Assembly: GCF_025515275.1 (NCBI RefSeq)
Contig: NZ_JAOPFU010000037.1
Location: forward strand, 1-44,655
DNA length: 44,655 nt
Direction: 5' to 3'
Origin: Catenovulum sp. 2E275
Lineage (GTDB): Bacteria; Pseudomonadota; Gammaproteobacteria; Enterobacterales; Alteromonadaceae
The first letter of the stretch is position 1; every line of letters begins with the position of its first letter. Made by a program: the position numbers and the translations under genes. The notes beneath the pieces were generated by a model, which saw nothing but the letters and a program-made list of their open reading frames with translations, was not told the DNA's origin and made no database searches. Positions 1 through 8,766 of the stretch are shown in pieces.

Positions 1-118
1 TTTAGACTTAACCCATTAGGCCTTCAATGCTGCGCCTCGATTAAAAAGCATTTAGTTAGAACAAAATTTGTACATCAAACGTCAACAGACCCTAGGGTAT
101 AAAGTATGATTTTTCCTG

Positions 119-147
119 TTGCGTAAATGTTAACTGTTTGGCATTAT
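119..147 (+). promoter_or_regulatory. Possible sigma-70 promoter of the SPFH gene
   Basis: TTGCGT at 119-124 and CATTAT at 142-147 are separated by 17 bp and lie about 35 bp upstream of the start codon. Both boxes deviate from consensus, so this is a weak call. The rest of bases 1-182 shows no gene. Confidence 0.3.
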
Positions 148-182
148 GCTAAGTCAAAAATAATAAGCAAAGGATGCCCTAA

Positions 183-1088
183 ATGTTATCTAATTCATTA
201 AAATCTCAAGAAAAATTAAATATTTCAAACCTAAATAAAGCCAAAATAATTGCTTTGGTTGTCATTGCCATTGTGAGTTTATCGATTGTGATGAGCGCCG
301 TTTATACGGTAGAAGAAGGCCATGTTGGTATAGTTAAACGCTTTGGGGAAGCAAAATATCAAGAAAACCCGGGGCTACATTTTAAAATACCCTTTATTGA
401 TTCGGTTGAGCCGATAGAGGTTCGTACCCGCAAAAATGCAGAAAAAATGGCTTCCAGCACAAAAGAGCAAATGCCGGTAACAATTGAAGTATCGGTTAAC
501 TGGACCGCAGATAAAGAAGCTGCATTAGATTTATTTAGAAAATACGGTGGTTTAACCCAGTTTGAACAACGTATTTTAGATCCTAGATTTCGCTCAGCCA
601 CTAAAGACACCATTCCTAAATACGAAGCCGAGCAACTAATTCAAGACCGAGCTTTAGCGATTCAGGGGATTGAACAAAGGCTAATTGAAGAAATGGCCGG
701 CTTTCCGGTTGTTGTCGATAATATCCAAATTGAAAATATTGAGTTACCTGCAAAATATATACAGTCAATTGAGATTAAACAAACCGAAAAAAACTTAGCC
801 GCAGCCGAAGAGCATAAGCTTGAACGCCAACGCCTTGAAGCACTTAGAGAAGTAAACACCGCAGATGCCAAAGCACAAGGCATTATTAAAGTTGCAGAAG
901 CCGAAGCAAAAGCCATTGTATTAAAAGGTGAAGCAGAGGCCACCGCGATAGAAGCTAAAGCCAAAGCACTACGCGACAATCCATTAATTGTGAGTTTAAC
1001 TGAGGCACAAAACTGGGATGGTAAATTACCAACCACAATTATGGGAGAAGGCAGTTTACCTATATTGGATATGCGCGATAAAAAGTAG
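183..1088 (+). CDS. SPFH/band-7 (prohibitin-like) membrane protein
   Basis: A 301-residue protein of the SPFH/band-7/prohibitin family. These proteins form membrane-anchored oligomeric scaffolds linked to membrane quality control. One hydrophobic segment at about residues 20-42 anchors it near the N terminus. The band-7 domain follows (about 42-200, beginning YTVEEGHVGIVKRFGEA), then an Ala/Glu/Lys-rich coiled coil (about 195-265, with repeated AEAEAKAI-type units) typical of flotillin and prohibitin relatives. The ATG is preceded by AGGA at 171-174 with good spacing. It appears to be a single gene: the next gene is separated by a REP-like element. The family call is firm; the particular partner protease or lipid domain cannot be told from sequence. 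Confidence 0.9.
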   Translation: MLSNSLKSQEKLNISNLNKAKIIALVVIAIVSLSIVMSAVYTVEEGHVGIVKRFGEAKYQENPGLHFKIPFIDSVEPIEVRTRKNAEKMASSTKEQMPVTIEVSVNWTADKEAALDLFRKYGGLTQFEQRILDPRFRSATKDTIPKYEAEQLIQDRALAIQGIEQRLIEEMAGFPVVVDNIQIENIELPAKYIQSIEIKQTEKNLAAAEEHKLERQRLEALREVNTADAKAQGIIKVAEAEAKAIVLKGEAEATAIEAKAKALRDNPLIVSLTEAQNWDGKLPTTIMGEGSLPILDMRDKK

Positions 1089-1107
1089 TTGGCTGGGCGA
1101 TTCTGTC

Positions 1108-1136
1108 GGGATTCGCTTCGCTCGACCCAACCTACA
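1108..1136 (-). repeat. GTAG-type REP-like element, left copy
   Basis: Read on the minus strand, this starts with GTAGGTTGGGTCGAGC and ends with GCGAATCCC. It matches the copy at 1671-1698 in inverted orientation with 27 of 28 bases identical. The GTAG head and GTTGGG/CCCAAC-type arms resemble REP sequences mobilised in trans by RAYT transposases. Confidence 0.7.
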
Positions 1137-1204
1137 CAGGTTTTTCGACGTTGCGAACAATAAACTTTTGAGGACGAGATTTTTATACCGTCTTGTTATG
1201 TGTA

Positions 1205-1555
1205 ATGAAGAAAATATTAATTAGTGTAGTTTTGTTAGTTACGTTTTGCAGCTTTAATACTCAGGCCATGCGTTTACGCAACTGCTGTGATTTAGAAATC
1301 GAGTATATAAAACAGCAATATCAAAGTGGCGCCTTAATTAAAAAAAATATTTCTGATAGGGAATTTGAGCGTGGTTCACTGAGAGTCGCTGAAATGTGTG
1401 ACCTGAGAAGTGAATTAGTTTCAGATGGCTTAGCTTTCACGCTATTTAAACCCAAGGGTGAATCATCGAATTATATATCGGTTTACAATGGTATAGATGG
1501 CAGTTTCAAGTTGTACGGCCCTTTTTTGGAAATTCCACATGACAAACCATTGTAG
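1205..1555 (+). CDS. Small secreted protein of unknown function
   Basis: A 116-residue protein with a convincing Sec signal peptide (MKKILISVVLLVTFCSFNTQA, residues 1-21). The ATG at 1205 is chosen because it places MKK directly at the start of that signal; the reading frame also extends to a TTG at 1193, which adds four unlikely residues. The mature part contains adjacent cysteines (RNCCDLE) and another Cys (AEMCDL), so a disulfide is possible in the periplasm. I do not recognise a family. It lies alone between two inverted REP-like repeats (1108-1136 and 1671-1701) and has no strong ribosome binding site. Confidence 0.6.
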   Translation: MKKILISVVLLVTFCSFNTQAMRLRNCCDLEIEYIKQQYQSGALIKKNISDREFERGSLRVAEMCDLRSELVSDGLAFTLFKPKGESSNYISVYNGIDGSFKLYGPFLEIPHDKPL

Positions 1556-1670
1556 TCACTCGCTAATGCTCGCGGGAGATATAAACACGTAGGCTCCTGT
1601 ATTTTAGCGTGCGTATCTTTGTTCCTAAGAAGGCATTAAACTTGTTTTTTCGTATTTTTATTTAGCCCTT

Positions 1671-1701
1671 GTAGGTTGGGTCGAGCAAAGCGAATCCCAA
1701 C
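1671..1701 (+). repeat. GTAG-type REP-like element, right copy
   Basis: Starts GTAGGTTGGG and ends AATCCCAAC, able to fold as a short hairpin. It is the inverted partner of 1108-1136. The remaining intergenic sequence 1556-1906 holds only a weak 7-bp hairpin at 1748-1766 (AATCGTG/CACGATT) and the upstream region of the next gene; no further ORF is visible there. Confidence 0.7.
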
Positions 1702-1906
1702 AATTTGGTTTTACGCAACCAAACATGCAAAGCCTGAATCACGTAAAAATCGTGCTAATCACGATTCTGTAGACGTTTAAAATTTACGAATAAACTCCCG
1801 CTTTTGGTTCTTAATTTGATTGAGCTTTATAAATAAAGTCTTAAAGATAAATTAAGACTTATTCAAATTAGCTAATATAAATCAGTTATAAAAGGATTTA
1901 TTTTTT

Positions 1907-2413
1907 ATGTCGGTAGAAATTGAAAACAGCAGCCAAGATGATGCTCAAATGCTATATCAACTACACTTGGCTGTTGCATCACAAAGCAAATTTATGCTTT
2001 ATACCCCAGCGATTTTGCAAAACAACCGCGATGACTACATTCTGCATTTACAAAAAACAATCGCAGCATCCAACAATATTAACCTGCATGTTAAACAAAA
2101 TGGAGAGTTACAGGCTTATGCTTGTGGCTGGCAGTTACCCAACCTTAAAAGCCAGAAAAAAATGACGATTGTTATTGCAGTTAGAGCAGAATATTACCGG
2201 CAGGGGATCGCATCGGCTTTATTATCTGAACTTGAAAAGCAAGCTTTGGCTAAAGGGATTCGCAGACTCGAATTAAGTGTATTTGAAGCTAACGAACCAG
2301 CGCATAAATTGTATTTAAAACTGGGTTATCAACAGGATGGATTTAAATTAGATTCATTTTATATGGATGAGCAATACCACAACGAAATTCAACTTTATAA
2401 GTTATTGGGTTAG
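1907..2413 (+). CDS. GNAT family N-acetyltransferase
   Basis: A 168-residue single-domain acetyltransferase predicted to move an acetyl group from acetyl-CoA to an amine. Motif A is visible at about residues 90-108 (IAVRAEYYRQGIASALL; the RQGIAS stretch at 98-103 is the acetyl-CoA pyrophosphate loop). Motif B follows (LELSVFEANEPAHKLYLKLGYQ, about 121-142), with the usual N-x-x-A-x-x-L-Y-x-K-x-G-Y pattern. AAAGGA lies upstream of the ATG. It stands alone, so the substrate (protein N terminus, amino sugar, antibiotic or polyamine) cannot be predicted. Confidence 0.88.
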   Translation: MSVEIENSSQDDAQMLYQLHLAVASQSKFMLYTPAILQNNRDDYILHLQKTIAASNNINLHVKQNGELQAYACGWQLPNLKSQKKMTIVIAVRAEYYRQGIASALLSELEKQALAKGIRRLELSVFEANEPAHKLYLKLGYQQDGFKLDSFYMDEQYHNEIQLYKLLG

Positions 2414-2492
2414 CTTAACGGCTGCTAAAGTCATAAACTAGCGCTGAATTTATCTTTGATTTTTAACCCTTATTTTTAACGGAGCTTTGATT

Positions 2493-3722
2493 TTGCTTAA
2501 CCGGATTTGGCTTGGGTTTATTTTATCTGCTTTTGTTTATGCCAGTTTTAACGCGTTTATTTTGGGGGATGGTGATATTTATGCCCGCATGATCCAAAGT
2601 ATTTTTGATATGGCAAAGCTCAGTGTCGAAATTTCAATTGGTTTAGTGGGATTACTCGCGTTTTGGTTAGGGATTAGTAAAATTGCCGAAAAGGCGGGTT
2701 TAATTGATAAATTAGCGCACCTAATGTCTCCTCTTTTTCGGATATTAATGCCAGCCATTCCGGCTAATAGTCCGGCTCAAGGGCATATTTCAATGAATCT
2801 GGCGGCCAATATGATGGGGTTGGATAATGCCGCTACCCCTTTGGGTTTAAAAGCAATGCAAAGCTTACAAGCGCATAACCCAAATAAAGATACCGCCAGC
2901 GACGCACAAATTATGTTTTTGGTGCTTAATACCTCATCTGTGACTATTTTTCCGGTAACTGTATTTATGTATCGCGCGCAGGCGGGGGCGGCAATGGCAA
3001 CCGATGTGTTTTTGCCCATTTTATTAGCCACTTTATGCTCAACCCTAGCCGGAATTATTGTGGTGGCTAGTATTCAAAAACTCCCCTTATTTAAATTAAA
3101 ACCACTGGCAATATTCGGATTTGTATTTGCTTTATTGGCCGCCGCGATGAGCTATTTACTCACCCTGAGCGCAGAGCAATTAGCACAAGCGTCATCGTTT
3201 TGGGCAAATTTTTTATTAATGGGATTTATTTGTTTAGTGCTGGCAATTGCCGCAATTAAAAAAGTGGCGGCTTATCAAGAATTTGTTGAAGGTGCAAAAG
3301 AGGGCTTTGGCGTTGCGATTCAAATTATTCCGTATTTATTAGCTATGTTGGTGGCTATCGCCGCTGTGCGTGCAAGTGGCATGCTAGAAGGTTTATTGGC
3401 TGGGATTAAATGGTGCGTATTGGCATTAGGGCTGAATGCTCAATTTGTTGATGCGTTGCCAACCGCATTTTTAAAACCGCTCTCCGGCAGTGGTGCGCGC
3501 GCTATGATGGTCGAAACCATGAATACTTATGGCGCTGACTCATTTGCCGGTCGCCTTGCGAGCATAATGCAAGGCTCAACCGAAACCACTTTTTATGTGC
3601 TAGCGGTTTATTTTGGCAGTGTTGGCATTAAATATACCCGTTATGCCATTAGCTGCGGATTAATTGCCGATGCCGCCGGTCTTACCGCCGCTATTGCTGT
3701 TTGTTACTGGTTTTTTGGTTAG
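2493..3722 (+). CDS. SpmA-SpmB-type nucleoside recognition domain membrane protein
   Basis: A roughly 409-residue polytopic inner-membrane protein with two Gate/nucleoside-recognition halves, equivalent to a fusion of spore maturation proteins SpmA and SpmB. The first half holds NLAANMMGLDNAATPLGLKA, and the second holds the related IPYLLAMLVAIAAVRASG and PLSGSGARAMM segments. Such fusions occur in many non-sporulating bacteria, where they are presumed transporters of unknown substrate. The frame opens at TTG 2487, but GGAG at 2481-2484 is too close to it. TTG 2493 (MLNRIW...) has 8-bp spacing and is preferred. Both candidates are non-ATG starts. The following gene begins 22 bp downstream and may be cotranscribed. 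Confidence 0.85.
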   Translation: MLNRIWLGFILSAFVYASFNAFILGDGDIYARMIQSIFDMAKLSVEISIGLVGLLAFWLGISKIAEKAGLIDKLAHLMSPLFRILMPAIPANSPAQGHISMNLAANMMGLDNAATPLGLKAMQSLQAHNPNKDTASDAQIMFLVLNTSSVTIFPVTVFMYRAQAGAAMATDVFLPILLATLCSTLAGIIVVASIQKLPLFKLKPLAIFGFVFALLAAAMSYLLTLSAEQLAQASSFWANFLLMGFICLVLAIAAIKKVAAYQEFVEGAKEGFGVAIQIIPYLLAMLVAIAAVRASGMLEGLLAGIKWCVLALGLNAQFVDALPTAFLKPLSGSGARAMMVETMNTYGADSFAGRLASIMQGSTETTFYVLAVYFGSVGIKYTRYAISCGLIADAAGLTAAIAVCYWFFG

Positions 3723-3744
3723 TTTGGTGTTTAAGGAATATTAA

Positions 3745-4263
3745 ATGGAATTAACTCAGCTCAAACCATTTTCATTTTTCATATTGTTTATCTGTATAGC
3801 AATGCCGGTATTTTCAACCCCTAATTCTGAGTTGGTTGCTTTAGTCGCACAAGATCAGTCAGAACGCGAAAACGGCGAATTTACCTATTACAATGATTTG
3901 GAACGCTTGAAACGTGTAAAAGAAATTATTGCAGCGGGCGGGTTACAAGAAGGAATTGATTATTATAACGCCGCGCTAATTTTTCAGCATGGCAAAGCGC
4001 CGGAAGACTTTTTAACTGCATCTCAATTGGCATCTAAAGCTGTTGAATTGAATTACCCTAAAGCCAAATGGTTATCTTGTGCTGCAGAAGATAGGTATCT
4101 TCTTCGCACTGGTAAACCTCAAATTTGGGGGACTCAATATAATGCAATTAATACCTATGAACTTATGCCATTAGATGAAAGCTTAAAAACGGATAAAGAG
4201 CGTATGGAGCGGTGTAATCTCAAACCGCTGGCGGAGATTAAAGCCAAAATCACATCACCCTAA
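3745..4263 (+). CDS. Secreted DUF6624-like protein
   Basis: A 172-residue protein with an N-terminal hydrophobic signal segment (about residues 8-24, ending in FSTPN). The mature part carries a pattern I associate with DUF6624: a DQSER motif near the start (about residue 37), then QHGKAPEDFLTASQLASKAVEL, KAKWLSCAAEDRYLL and GKPQIWGTQY. No enzymatic function is established for the family; the helical layout recalls Sel1/TPR-like folds. It follows the SpmA-SpmB gene closely (22 bp), with AAGGA upstream of the ATG. The family assignment is from memory of motif patterns and should be taken as likely. Confidence 0.65.
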   Translation: MELTQLKPFSFFILFICIAMPVFSTPNSELVALVAQDQSERENGEFTYYNDLERLKRVKEIIAAGGLQEGIDYYNAALIFQHGKAPEDFLTASQLASKAVELNYPKAKWLSCAAEDRYLLRTGKPQIWGTQYNAINTYELMPLDESLKTDKERMERCNLKPLAEIKAKITSP

Positions 4264-4341
4264 AAAACAATTAACTGTCGTTAATTTGTCACTTTTATTT
4301 TGTAAGGTATTAAGCAATATAGATTTTTAGGATTTAGTTAG

Positions 4342-5238
4342 ATGGTAAGGATTCCGGTTGTTTTTGCATTCGACAATAATTTAGCCACACAGGCAGCAAT
4401 TTGTTTTAAATCATTATTAGAGTGCGCCCAAGCCGATACATTTTATGAAATTATTGTGCTTTATTGTGATTTAAATGAAAAAAATCAACAAAGCATTAGC
4501 CAGTTAACTCAAGCTTACAGCCAATTTTCTCTGCAATTTATAGATTGTCGCCACCTTTTTGCTGGTGGTTTTGAAACCCGCGGGATTACCAGCAGCACTT
4601 ATTTAAGATTATGGATTCCTGAGTTATTAAAACCACGCTCAAGAGTTTTATATTGTGATGTTGATATTATTTTTAGAACCGATTTAACCGAGTTGTTTAA
4701 CTGGGATATTGGCGATGCGTGTTTTGCTGGTGTTAAATCGCCACCGCAGCGACAAGCTTATGCAAAGCAGCAAGGCTGGGGCGAAAACTATATTAATGCA
4801 GGTGTGTTAATTATGCAGTTGGACAGCATTACAACGGGTGATATTAACCAAGCTTGCCAACTTGCAAAAAATAATCAGTTTAAATATCAGGATCAGGACA
4901 TTATAAATTCTGTTTTTGCCGATAAAATTTATAGCGGGATTCCGCCAGTGTATAACTTTTCGCCTAACGCTTATCGCCAACAAATCAAAAATCGGTTTTT
5001 AAAAGGCAAAGCAAATCAAAATTTAAATACCAGCGCCATTAAAATTATTCATTATATTGGCATTAAACCTTGGCAAAAAAATGTTTATTTAGGTGAATAC
5101 TGGTGGAAAACATATTTAGACAGCTTTTGGTATGATGATGATTTTTATCAAAAATATTGTTTTGATTTACAACAAACTCCCTCGCTTAAAAAAGCATCAC
5201 GAAGCTTTTTAAAAGCTTTATTTGGGGTTCGCTATTAG
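4342..5238 (+). CDS. Glycosyltransferase family 8 protein
   Basis: A 298-residue cytoplasmic glycosyltransferase of the GT8 type (GT-A fold, retaining), resembling lipopolysaccharide glucosyl/galactosyltransferases. The N terminus has the nucleotide-sugar entry strand (PVVFAFDNNLATQAAICFKSLL). The metal-binding DxD is D106-V-D108 in RVLYCDVDIIFRTDL. Further family marks are YINAGVLIMQLD (about 150-161), YQDQDIINSVF (about 183-193) and IIHYIGIKPWQ near the C terminus. The basic tail (LKKASRSFLKALFGVRY) could associate with the membrane. There is no sugar-nucleotide or LPS gene cluster beside it, so the acceptor is unknown. Confidence 0.85.
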   Translation: MVRIPVVFAFDNNLATQAAICFKSLLECAQADTFYEIIVLYCDLNEKNQQSISQLTQAYSQFSLQFIDCRHLFAGGFETRGITSSTYLRLWIPELLKPRSRVLYCDVDIIFRTDLTELFNWDIGDACFAGVKSPPQRQAYAKQQGWGENYINAGVLIMQLDSITTGDINQACQLAKNNQFKYQDQDIINSVFADKIYSGIPPVYNFSPNAYRQQIKNRFLKGKANQNLNTSAIKIIHYIGIKPWQKNVYLGEYWWKTYLDSFWYDDDFYQKYCFDLQQTPSLKKASRSFLKALFGVRY

Positions 5239-5263
5239 GTTTTGGGTGCGTAGGAAAATAAGC

Positions 5264-5425
5264 TTAATTGTTTCTAACAAATACAATTGCAGCAGCGCCA
5301 GCTAAGCCTAAGCCAGCCGCTAAAGTTAGCATTTGTAAGGTACTTAAATTTAAAGTCGATACAGAGACGCCAGCAATTGCTGCTGTTATACCAATAATTA
5401 TGTAACTGAGTATTTGCTTATTCAT
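5264..5425 (-). CDS. Putative 53-residue membrane protein
   Basis: A short minus-strand frame with an ATG at 5425 and stop at 5264-5266. It codes for 53 residues: MNKQILSYIIIGITAAIAG, a short polar turn (about 20-30), then a second hydrophobic helix (LTLAAGLGLAGAAAIVFV) and RNN at the end. Two helices with a positive C-terminal end are consistent with a hairpin membrane protein. A weak AGG lies about 11 bp upstream. It sits between the convergent ends of the GT8 gene and the terminator of the M16 gene. I recognise no family. Confidence 0.5.
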   Translation of the reverse strand: MNKQILSYIIIGITAAIAGVSVSTLNLSTLQMLTLAAGLGLAGAAAIVFVRNN

Positions 5426-5473
5426 GTTGAATGCCTGAAAGTTTTGTCAAAAATGTAGCGATAGTTAAACCAT

Positions 5474-5503
5474 AAAAGGGCTTTAGTGGTTAAATAAAGC
5501 CCT
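5474..5503 (-). terminator. Rho-independent terminator of the M16 protease gene
   Basis: A 9-bp perfect stem (AGGGCTTTA at 5477-5485 and TAAAGCCCT at 5495-5503) with a 9-nt loop, followed on the minus strand by TTTTATGG. It lies just beyond the stop codon at 5530. Confidence 0.6.
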
Positions 5504-5529
5504 GCCATTTATTGAACTAATTCTGTAGC

Positions 5530-8466
5530 TTACCTTGCTGCTGTTTGCTGACCTTGAGATTCAACTTCAGATAAAGATTTTAGTTTGGCAAAATCTGTAT
5601 CTTTAAAGTTTTCACCGCGGTATTGAATCGCAAATTGCTCGTGTTTACCTTGCAGTAAAAGCTCATCATAAAGTTGAGTTAAGCTGGTTTTATTGACATT
5701 TTTTAGCGCCGAAATTAATTTTTCACGCTCATCAAATGTCCATTTGTGATCTCGCCATTGAATATGATACTGCGCAAATTCTTGCTTTAAATCAGTCGGT
5801 TTTTGTTCTAATTGCTGAATGATAGCGCTAACCGTTTGTTTAATTTGCTCATCTGTTAATTTAGCTAATTCAGCCTGATAGCTTTGGATAAATGTCAGAA
5901 CTTTACTATAAACCTGGTTCAGCTCAGTGTTATTGCTTTGCACTAAAAAGGCTTGAGTCGTGTAGTCGTGCGTTCCCCAAGCTGAACTTTGCACAATATA
6001 ACCTAATTGTTGTTGTGTTCTAATTTCATTAAAAAATGCTGGGTGCATAAACTGATTTAAAACCATTAAATTAGTTTTAGTCGCTTTACTGTCATCTTGG
6101 GGAATAAAACCTAAAAATAAGACCACATCATTGGCGTCTATTGATTCTGTTACATTTACGTTTTTACCTATTTCTGGTTTAAAGTCTGAGCTTAACTGCC
6201 AGCTAGCCTGTTCAGCTTTACCTAAAATATCACGCCCAGATTTTGCCATTTGGGCCAACTCGGCTTTGCTCATATTACTCATTGAATAAATTTGAAGCTG
6301 ACCTTTTAGTAAAGTTTGATGAAAATCAGTTAAGTCTTTTAGGGTTAAGCTTTTGAGTGCGGCCAGCTTTTCTTCTTTTGTAAATACTTCAGCATATATT
6401 TTATAGGTTTCGCGGTAGCTATTAAGAGTTTGCTGAATAGGCTGCTGTTTAGCCATGTTTTCATAACCCTGAATAAAAGACGCTTTGATATTATCAAATA
6501 TTTGTTGATCTATTTTCAGCTCGCGAAATTGAGTAAGTGCTTGCGTAAAATATTTTTGCTGATGGGCTAATTTCCCGTTTATGGTGAAAAAGCTAAAGCT
6601 ATGGGCATTGCCTTTAGCGTAAAAGTCTACAGCGTCCATTAATTTAGCGTTTTCTGATAATGCTTTGGTTTGTTTATTAAATAAGTCACTAATGATATGG
6701 TTCATTATCATATTTTTAGCCGATGCATTAGTCGCTGGTGATTCAATTGTGGCTTCTGTTACGGCTTCATTGTCATCAGCAAAATACTGGCTGGTCGCTA
6801 AAAACGCAGTGACGCCATTTTGATTAATCACCTGAATTGGTGTTACATAATTTTGTTTAGTTTCTTCAGCTGTTTCTTTAGCTATTTGCTCTGTTTTCAA
6901 TTCGTCCGGTACTTGCGCCGCAGGTAACTTTAAAGCAACCTCTAACGTTTCAGCTGCTTGGTATGTAGGCAATGCTTTAACCGAATATGAGCGTTTAGAG
7001 TAAGGAATTGGCGTATCTGCGCTCACATCTTTGCCTATGTTGCGCACTATCATATTATTGGGTTTCAGTTGAGCCAATATTTCATTAACTCGTTTTTTAT
7101 CAAACCCTTTGTAATATTGATTTGGCATTAATGTATATTCTGGATCATGTTGCTGTAACGTGGTTGCCAGTTTTACCGCAAATTGCAATGGTGGTGTATC
7201 ACTAAATCGTTGACGTTGACTCTGTAAAATGTATTCATACTCGGCAATATAATCATCTGTTACTGCTTGTTGCTTGATAATATTTACATATTCAAAAAAA
7301 GCGGTTACAACCTGATTTTTATCGGCTAGGCCTTTATCTGTTAAGTTGAAATGGCATTGCATAAAGCCTTGTGCCTGATAAGCATTCTCAGCATAACCAC
7401 AACCCGCATCGTGGGTTAACCCAGCTTTTCGTAAACCACCTAATAAAGCGGTTTCATCATGGCGATTTAACTGGCGTAATATAAACTGACCAGCGTGTGA
7501 GTATTTACTATCAGCTTGGTAGTCAAGTGGAAGCTGTAATTGCAGATAATTGGTATCCTTTGGGATCTTAATATTGATTTCTTGACCTGTTTGGGTAAAC
7601 GCTAATTCGCTAATTTCCGGCTTTTTAATGTTTTTATTTTTAATCGCTGAAAAATGAGTTTTAGCTTTGCTGGCCAGTTCATCCAATGGCTGATTACTGA
7701 CAATCGCTAAAGTCATAATATTGGCTGAATAATATTGATTATAAAAATCCCATAAAGCCTGATTTAAAGTTTTATCTGGTTGATCGGTTAGAGTCTCTAA
7801 ATTACCTGTTGTAAATCGGCTACCAGGATAATCAGGATTCATTATTTGTTGGGTAGCTGACTGGATATCATAATCCGAACTATTTAAATTTCGGCTCCAT
7901 TCTGAATTTACTGCGTTACGTTCTCTATCACTAAAACTCGGTTCAAATAGAGGCTCTGCGATTGCTGCGCCTAATCTATCCAATGCACCATCGAGCGCGT
8001 CAGAGTTTATTTGAAATAAATAAGTGGTATTGTCCAAGGCTGTAAAGGCATTTCTAGCGCCTGCGTTTTTTGCAACAAACTCGGCTATTTCATTCTCTTG
8101 TGGATACTTTTTAGAACTTTGAATCACCATATGTTCTAAATAATGCGCTAAACCTAAAAAGTTATCTGGGTTTTGATTAGAACCTACACCAACTGAGAGC
8201 GCTGCCGCTGCTGTTTTTACGTTAGGATCTGAGACTAAAATAACTTGTAAATCATTCTCCAGTTTTAAATATTTATACTGACGTTGATCTTTAACATTTT
8301 TTATAAAAACGTCTTGTTTTATATATTCTGCGGGTAAGTTATTTGTGGCTTGTTGTGCACTTGTTTTCGCGCTAGCAGAAGATTGTACTTCTGCGTTTTG
8401 GCAAGCCGCTAAACAAGCAGATAATACACTGACAGATAAGAAAGTTTTTACCATATTGGTTTTCAT
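5530..8466 (-). CDS. M16 family zinc metalloprotease, lipoprotein (pitrilysin/insulinase-like)
   Basis: A 978-residue protease III/insulinase-type peptidase, about the length of pitrilysin. Residues 1-22 form a lipoprotein signal with lipobox LAAC (Cys22), so the enzyme is probably membrane-anchored in the periplasm or outer membrane rather than free. The inverted zinc motif is H108-YLE-H112 with E111 as catalytic base. The third ligand is E189 in NAVNSEW, 77 residues after H112 as in the family. M16, M16_C and middle domains follow, with the C-terminal inactive half containing the QQLGYIVQSSAWG substrate-binding signature (about residue 825). The segment after the motif (MVIQSSKKYP) departs from the usual MLFMGTEKYP. 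AAAGGAT precedes the ATG. It is divergent from the large lipoprotein gene. Confidence 0.92.
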   Translation of the reverse strand: MKTNMVKTFLSVSVLSACLAACQNAEVQSSASAKTSAQQATNNLPAEYIKQDVFIKNVKDQRQYKYLKLENDLQVILVSDPNVKTAAAALSVGVGSNQNPDNFLGLAHYLEHMVIQSSKKYPQENEIAEFVAKNAGARNAFTALDNTTYLFQINSDALDGALDRLGAAIAEPLFEPSFSDRERNAVNSEWSRNLNSSDYDIQSATQQIMNPDYPGSRFTTGNLETLTDQPDKTLNQALWDFYNQYYSANIMTLAIVSNQPLDELASKAKTHFSAIKNKNIKKPEISELAFTQTGQEINIKIPKDTNYLQLQLPLDYQADSKYSHAGQFILRQLNRHDETALLGGLRKAGLTHDAGCGYAENAYQAQGFMQCHFNLTDKGLADKNQVVTAFFEYVNIIKQQAVTDDYIAEYEYILQSQRQRFSDTPPLQFAVKLATTLQQHDPEYTLMPNQYYKGFDKKRVNEILAQLKPNNMIVRNIGKDVSADTPIPYSKRSYSVKALPTYQAAETLEVALKLPAAQVPDELKTEQIAKETAEETKQNYVTPIQVINQNGVTAFLATSQYFADDNEAVTEATIESPATNASAKNMIMNHIISDLFNKQTKALSENAKLMDAVDFYAKGNAHSFSFFTINGKLAHQQKYFTQALTQFRELKIDQQIFDNIKASFIQGYENMAKQQPIQQTLNSYRETYKIYAEVFTKEEKLAALKSLTLKDLTDFHQTLLKGQLQIYSMSNMSKAELAQMAKSGRDILGKAEQASWQLSSDFKPEIGKNVNVTESIDANDVVLFLGFIPQDDSKATKTNLMVLNQFMHPAFFNEIRTQQQLGYIVQSSAWGTHDYTTQAFLVQSNNTELNQVYSKVLTFIQSYQAELAKLTDEQIKQTVSAIIQQLEQKPTDLKQEFAQYHIQWRDHKWTFDEREKLISALKNVNKTSLTQLYDELLLQGKHEQFAIQYRGENFKDTDFAKLKSLSEVESQGQQTAAR

Positions 8467-8766
8467 AAATATCCTTTTATATTAAGAAAAAATCAGAGAA
8501 CTACTGATAAATTAACCCTTTCAATCATCATCCCTGATTAAATAAGGTTAATATAATATTACTTAATTGTTATTGAATTCAAGTGTTTTTGATTGAATTT
8601 GGTTTTTTTTGATTTATTTTTGGTTGAATTTGTAAGGCTCTGTCGCCTTTGATTTGGAACTGCTATTTGGTATATAGGTTTGTATGTTTGAATAATGTTT
8701 CCTATTATTATTGAGTTAAAATTATTTGGAATAAAAAGAAGAGAAACTTAATAAGGAGTTCAACTG
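8467..8766. other. AT-rich divergent intergenic region
   Basis: About 300 bp between the divergent M16 protease and surface lipoprotein genes; it must carry both promoters. It contains T-rich direct repetitions of TTGATTGAATTT-like words around 8587-8635. AAGGAG at 8752-8757 is the ribosome binding site of the plus-strand gene. I see no confident promoter boxes and no small ORF. Confidence 0.5.

Noticed and set aside
1018-1224. 68-residue plus-strand frame running past the end of the SPFH gene
   Set aside because: Its 5' part overlaps the SPFH gene in another frame and the rest reads through the REP-like repeat; no ribosome binding site.
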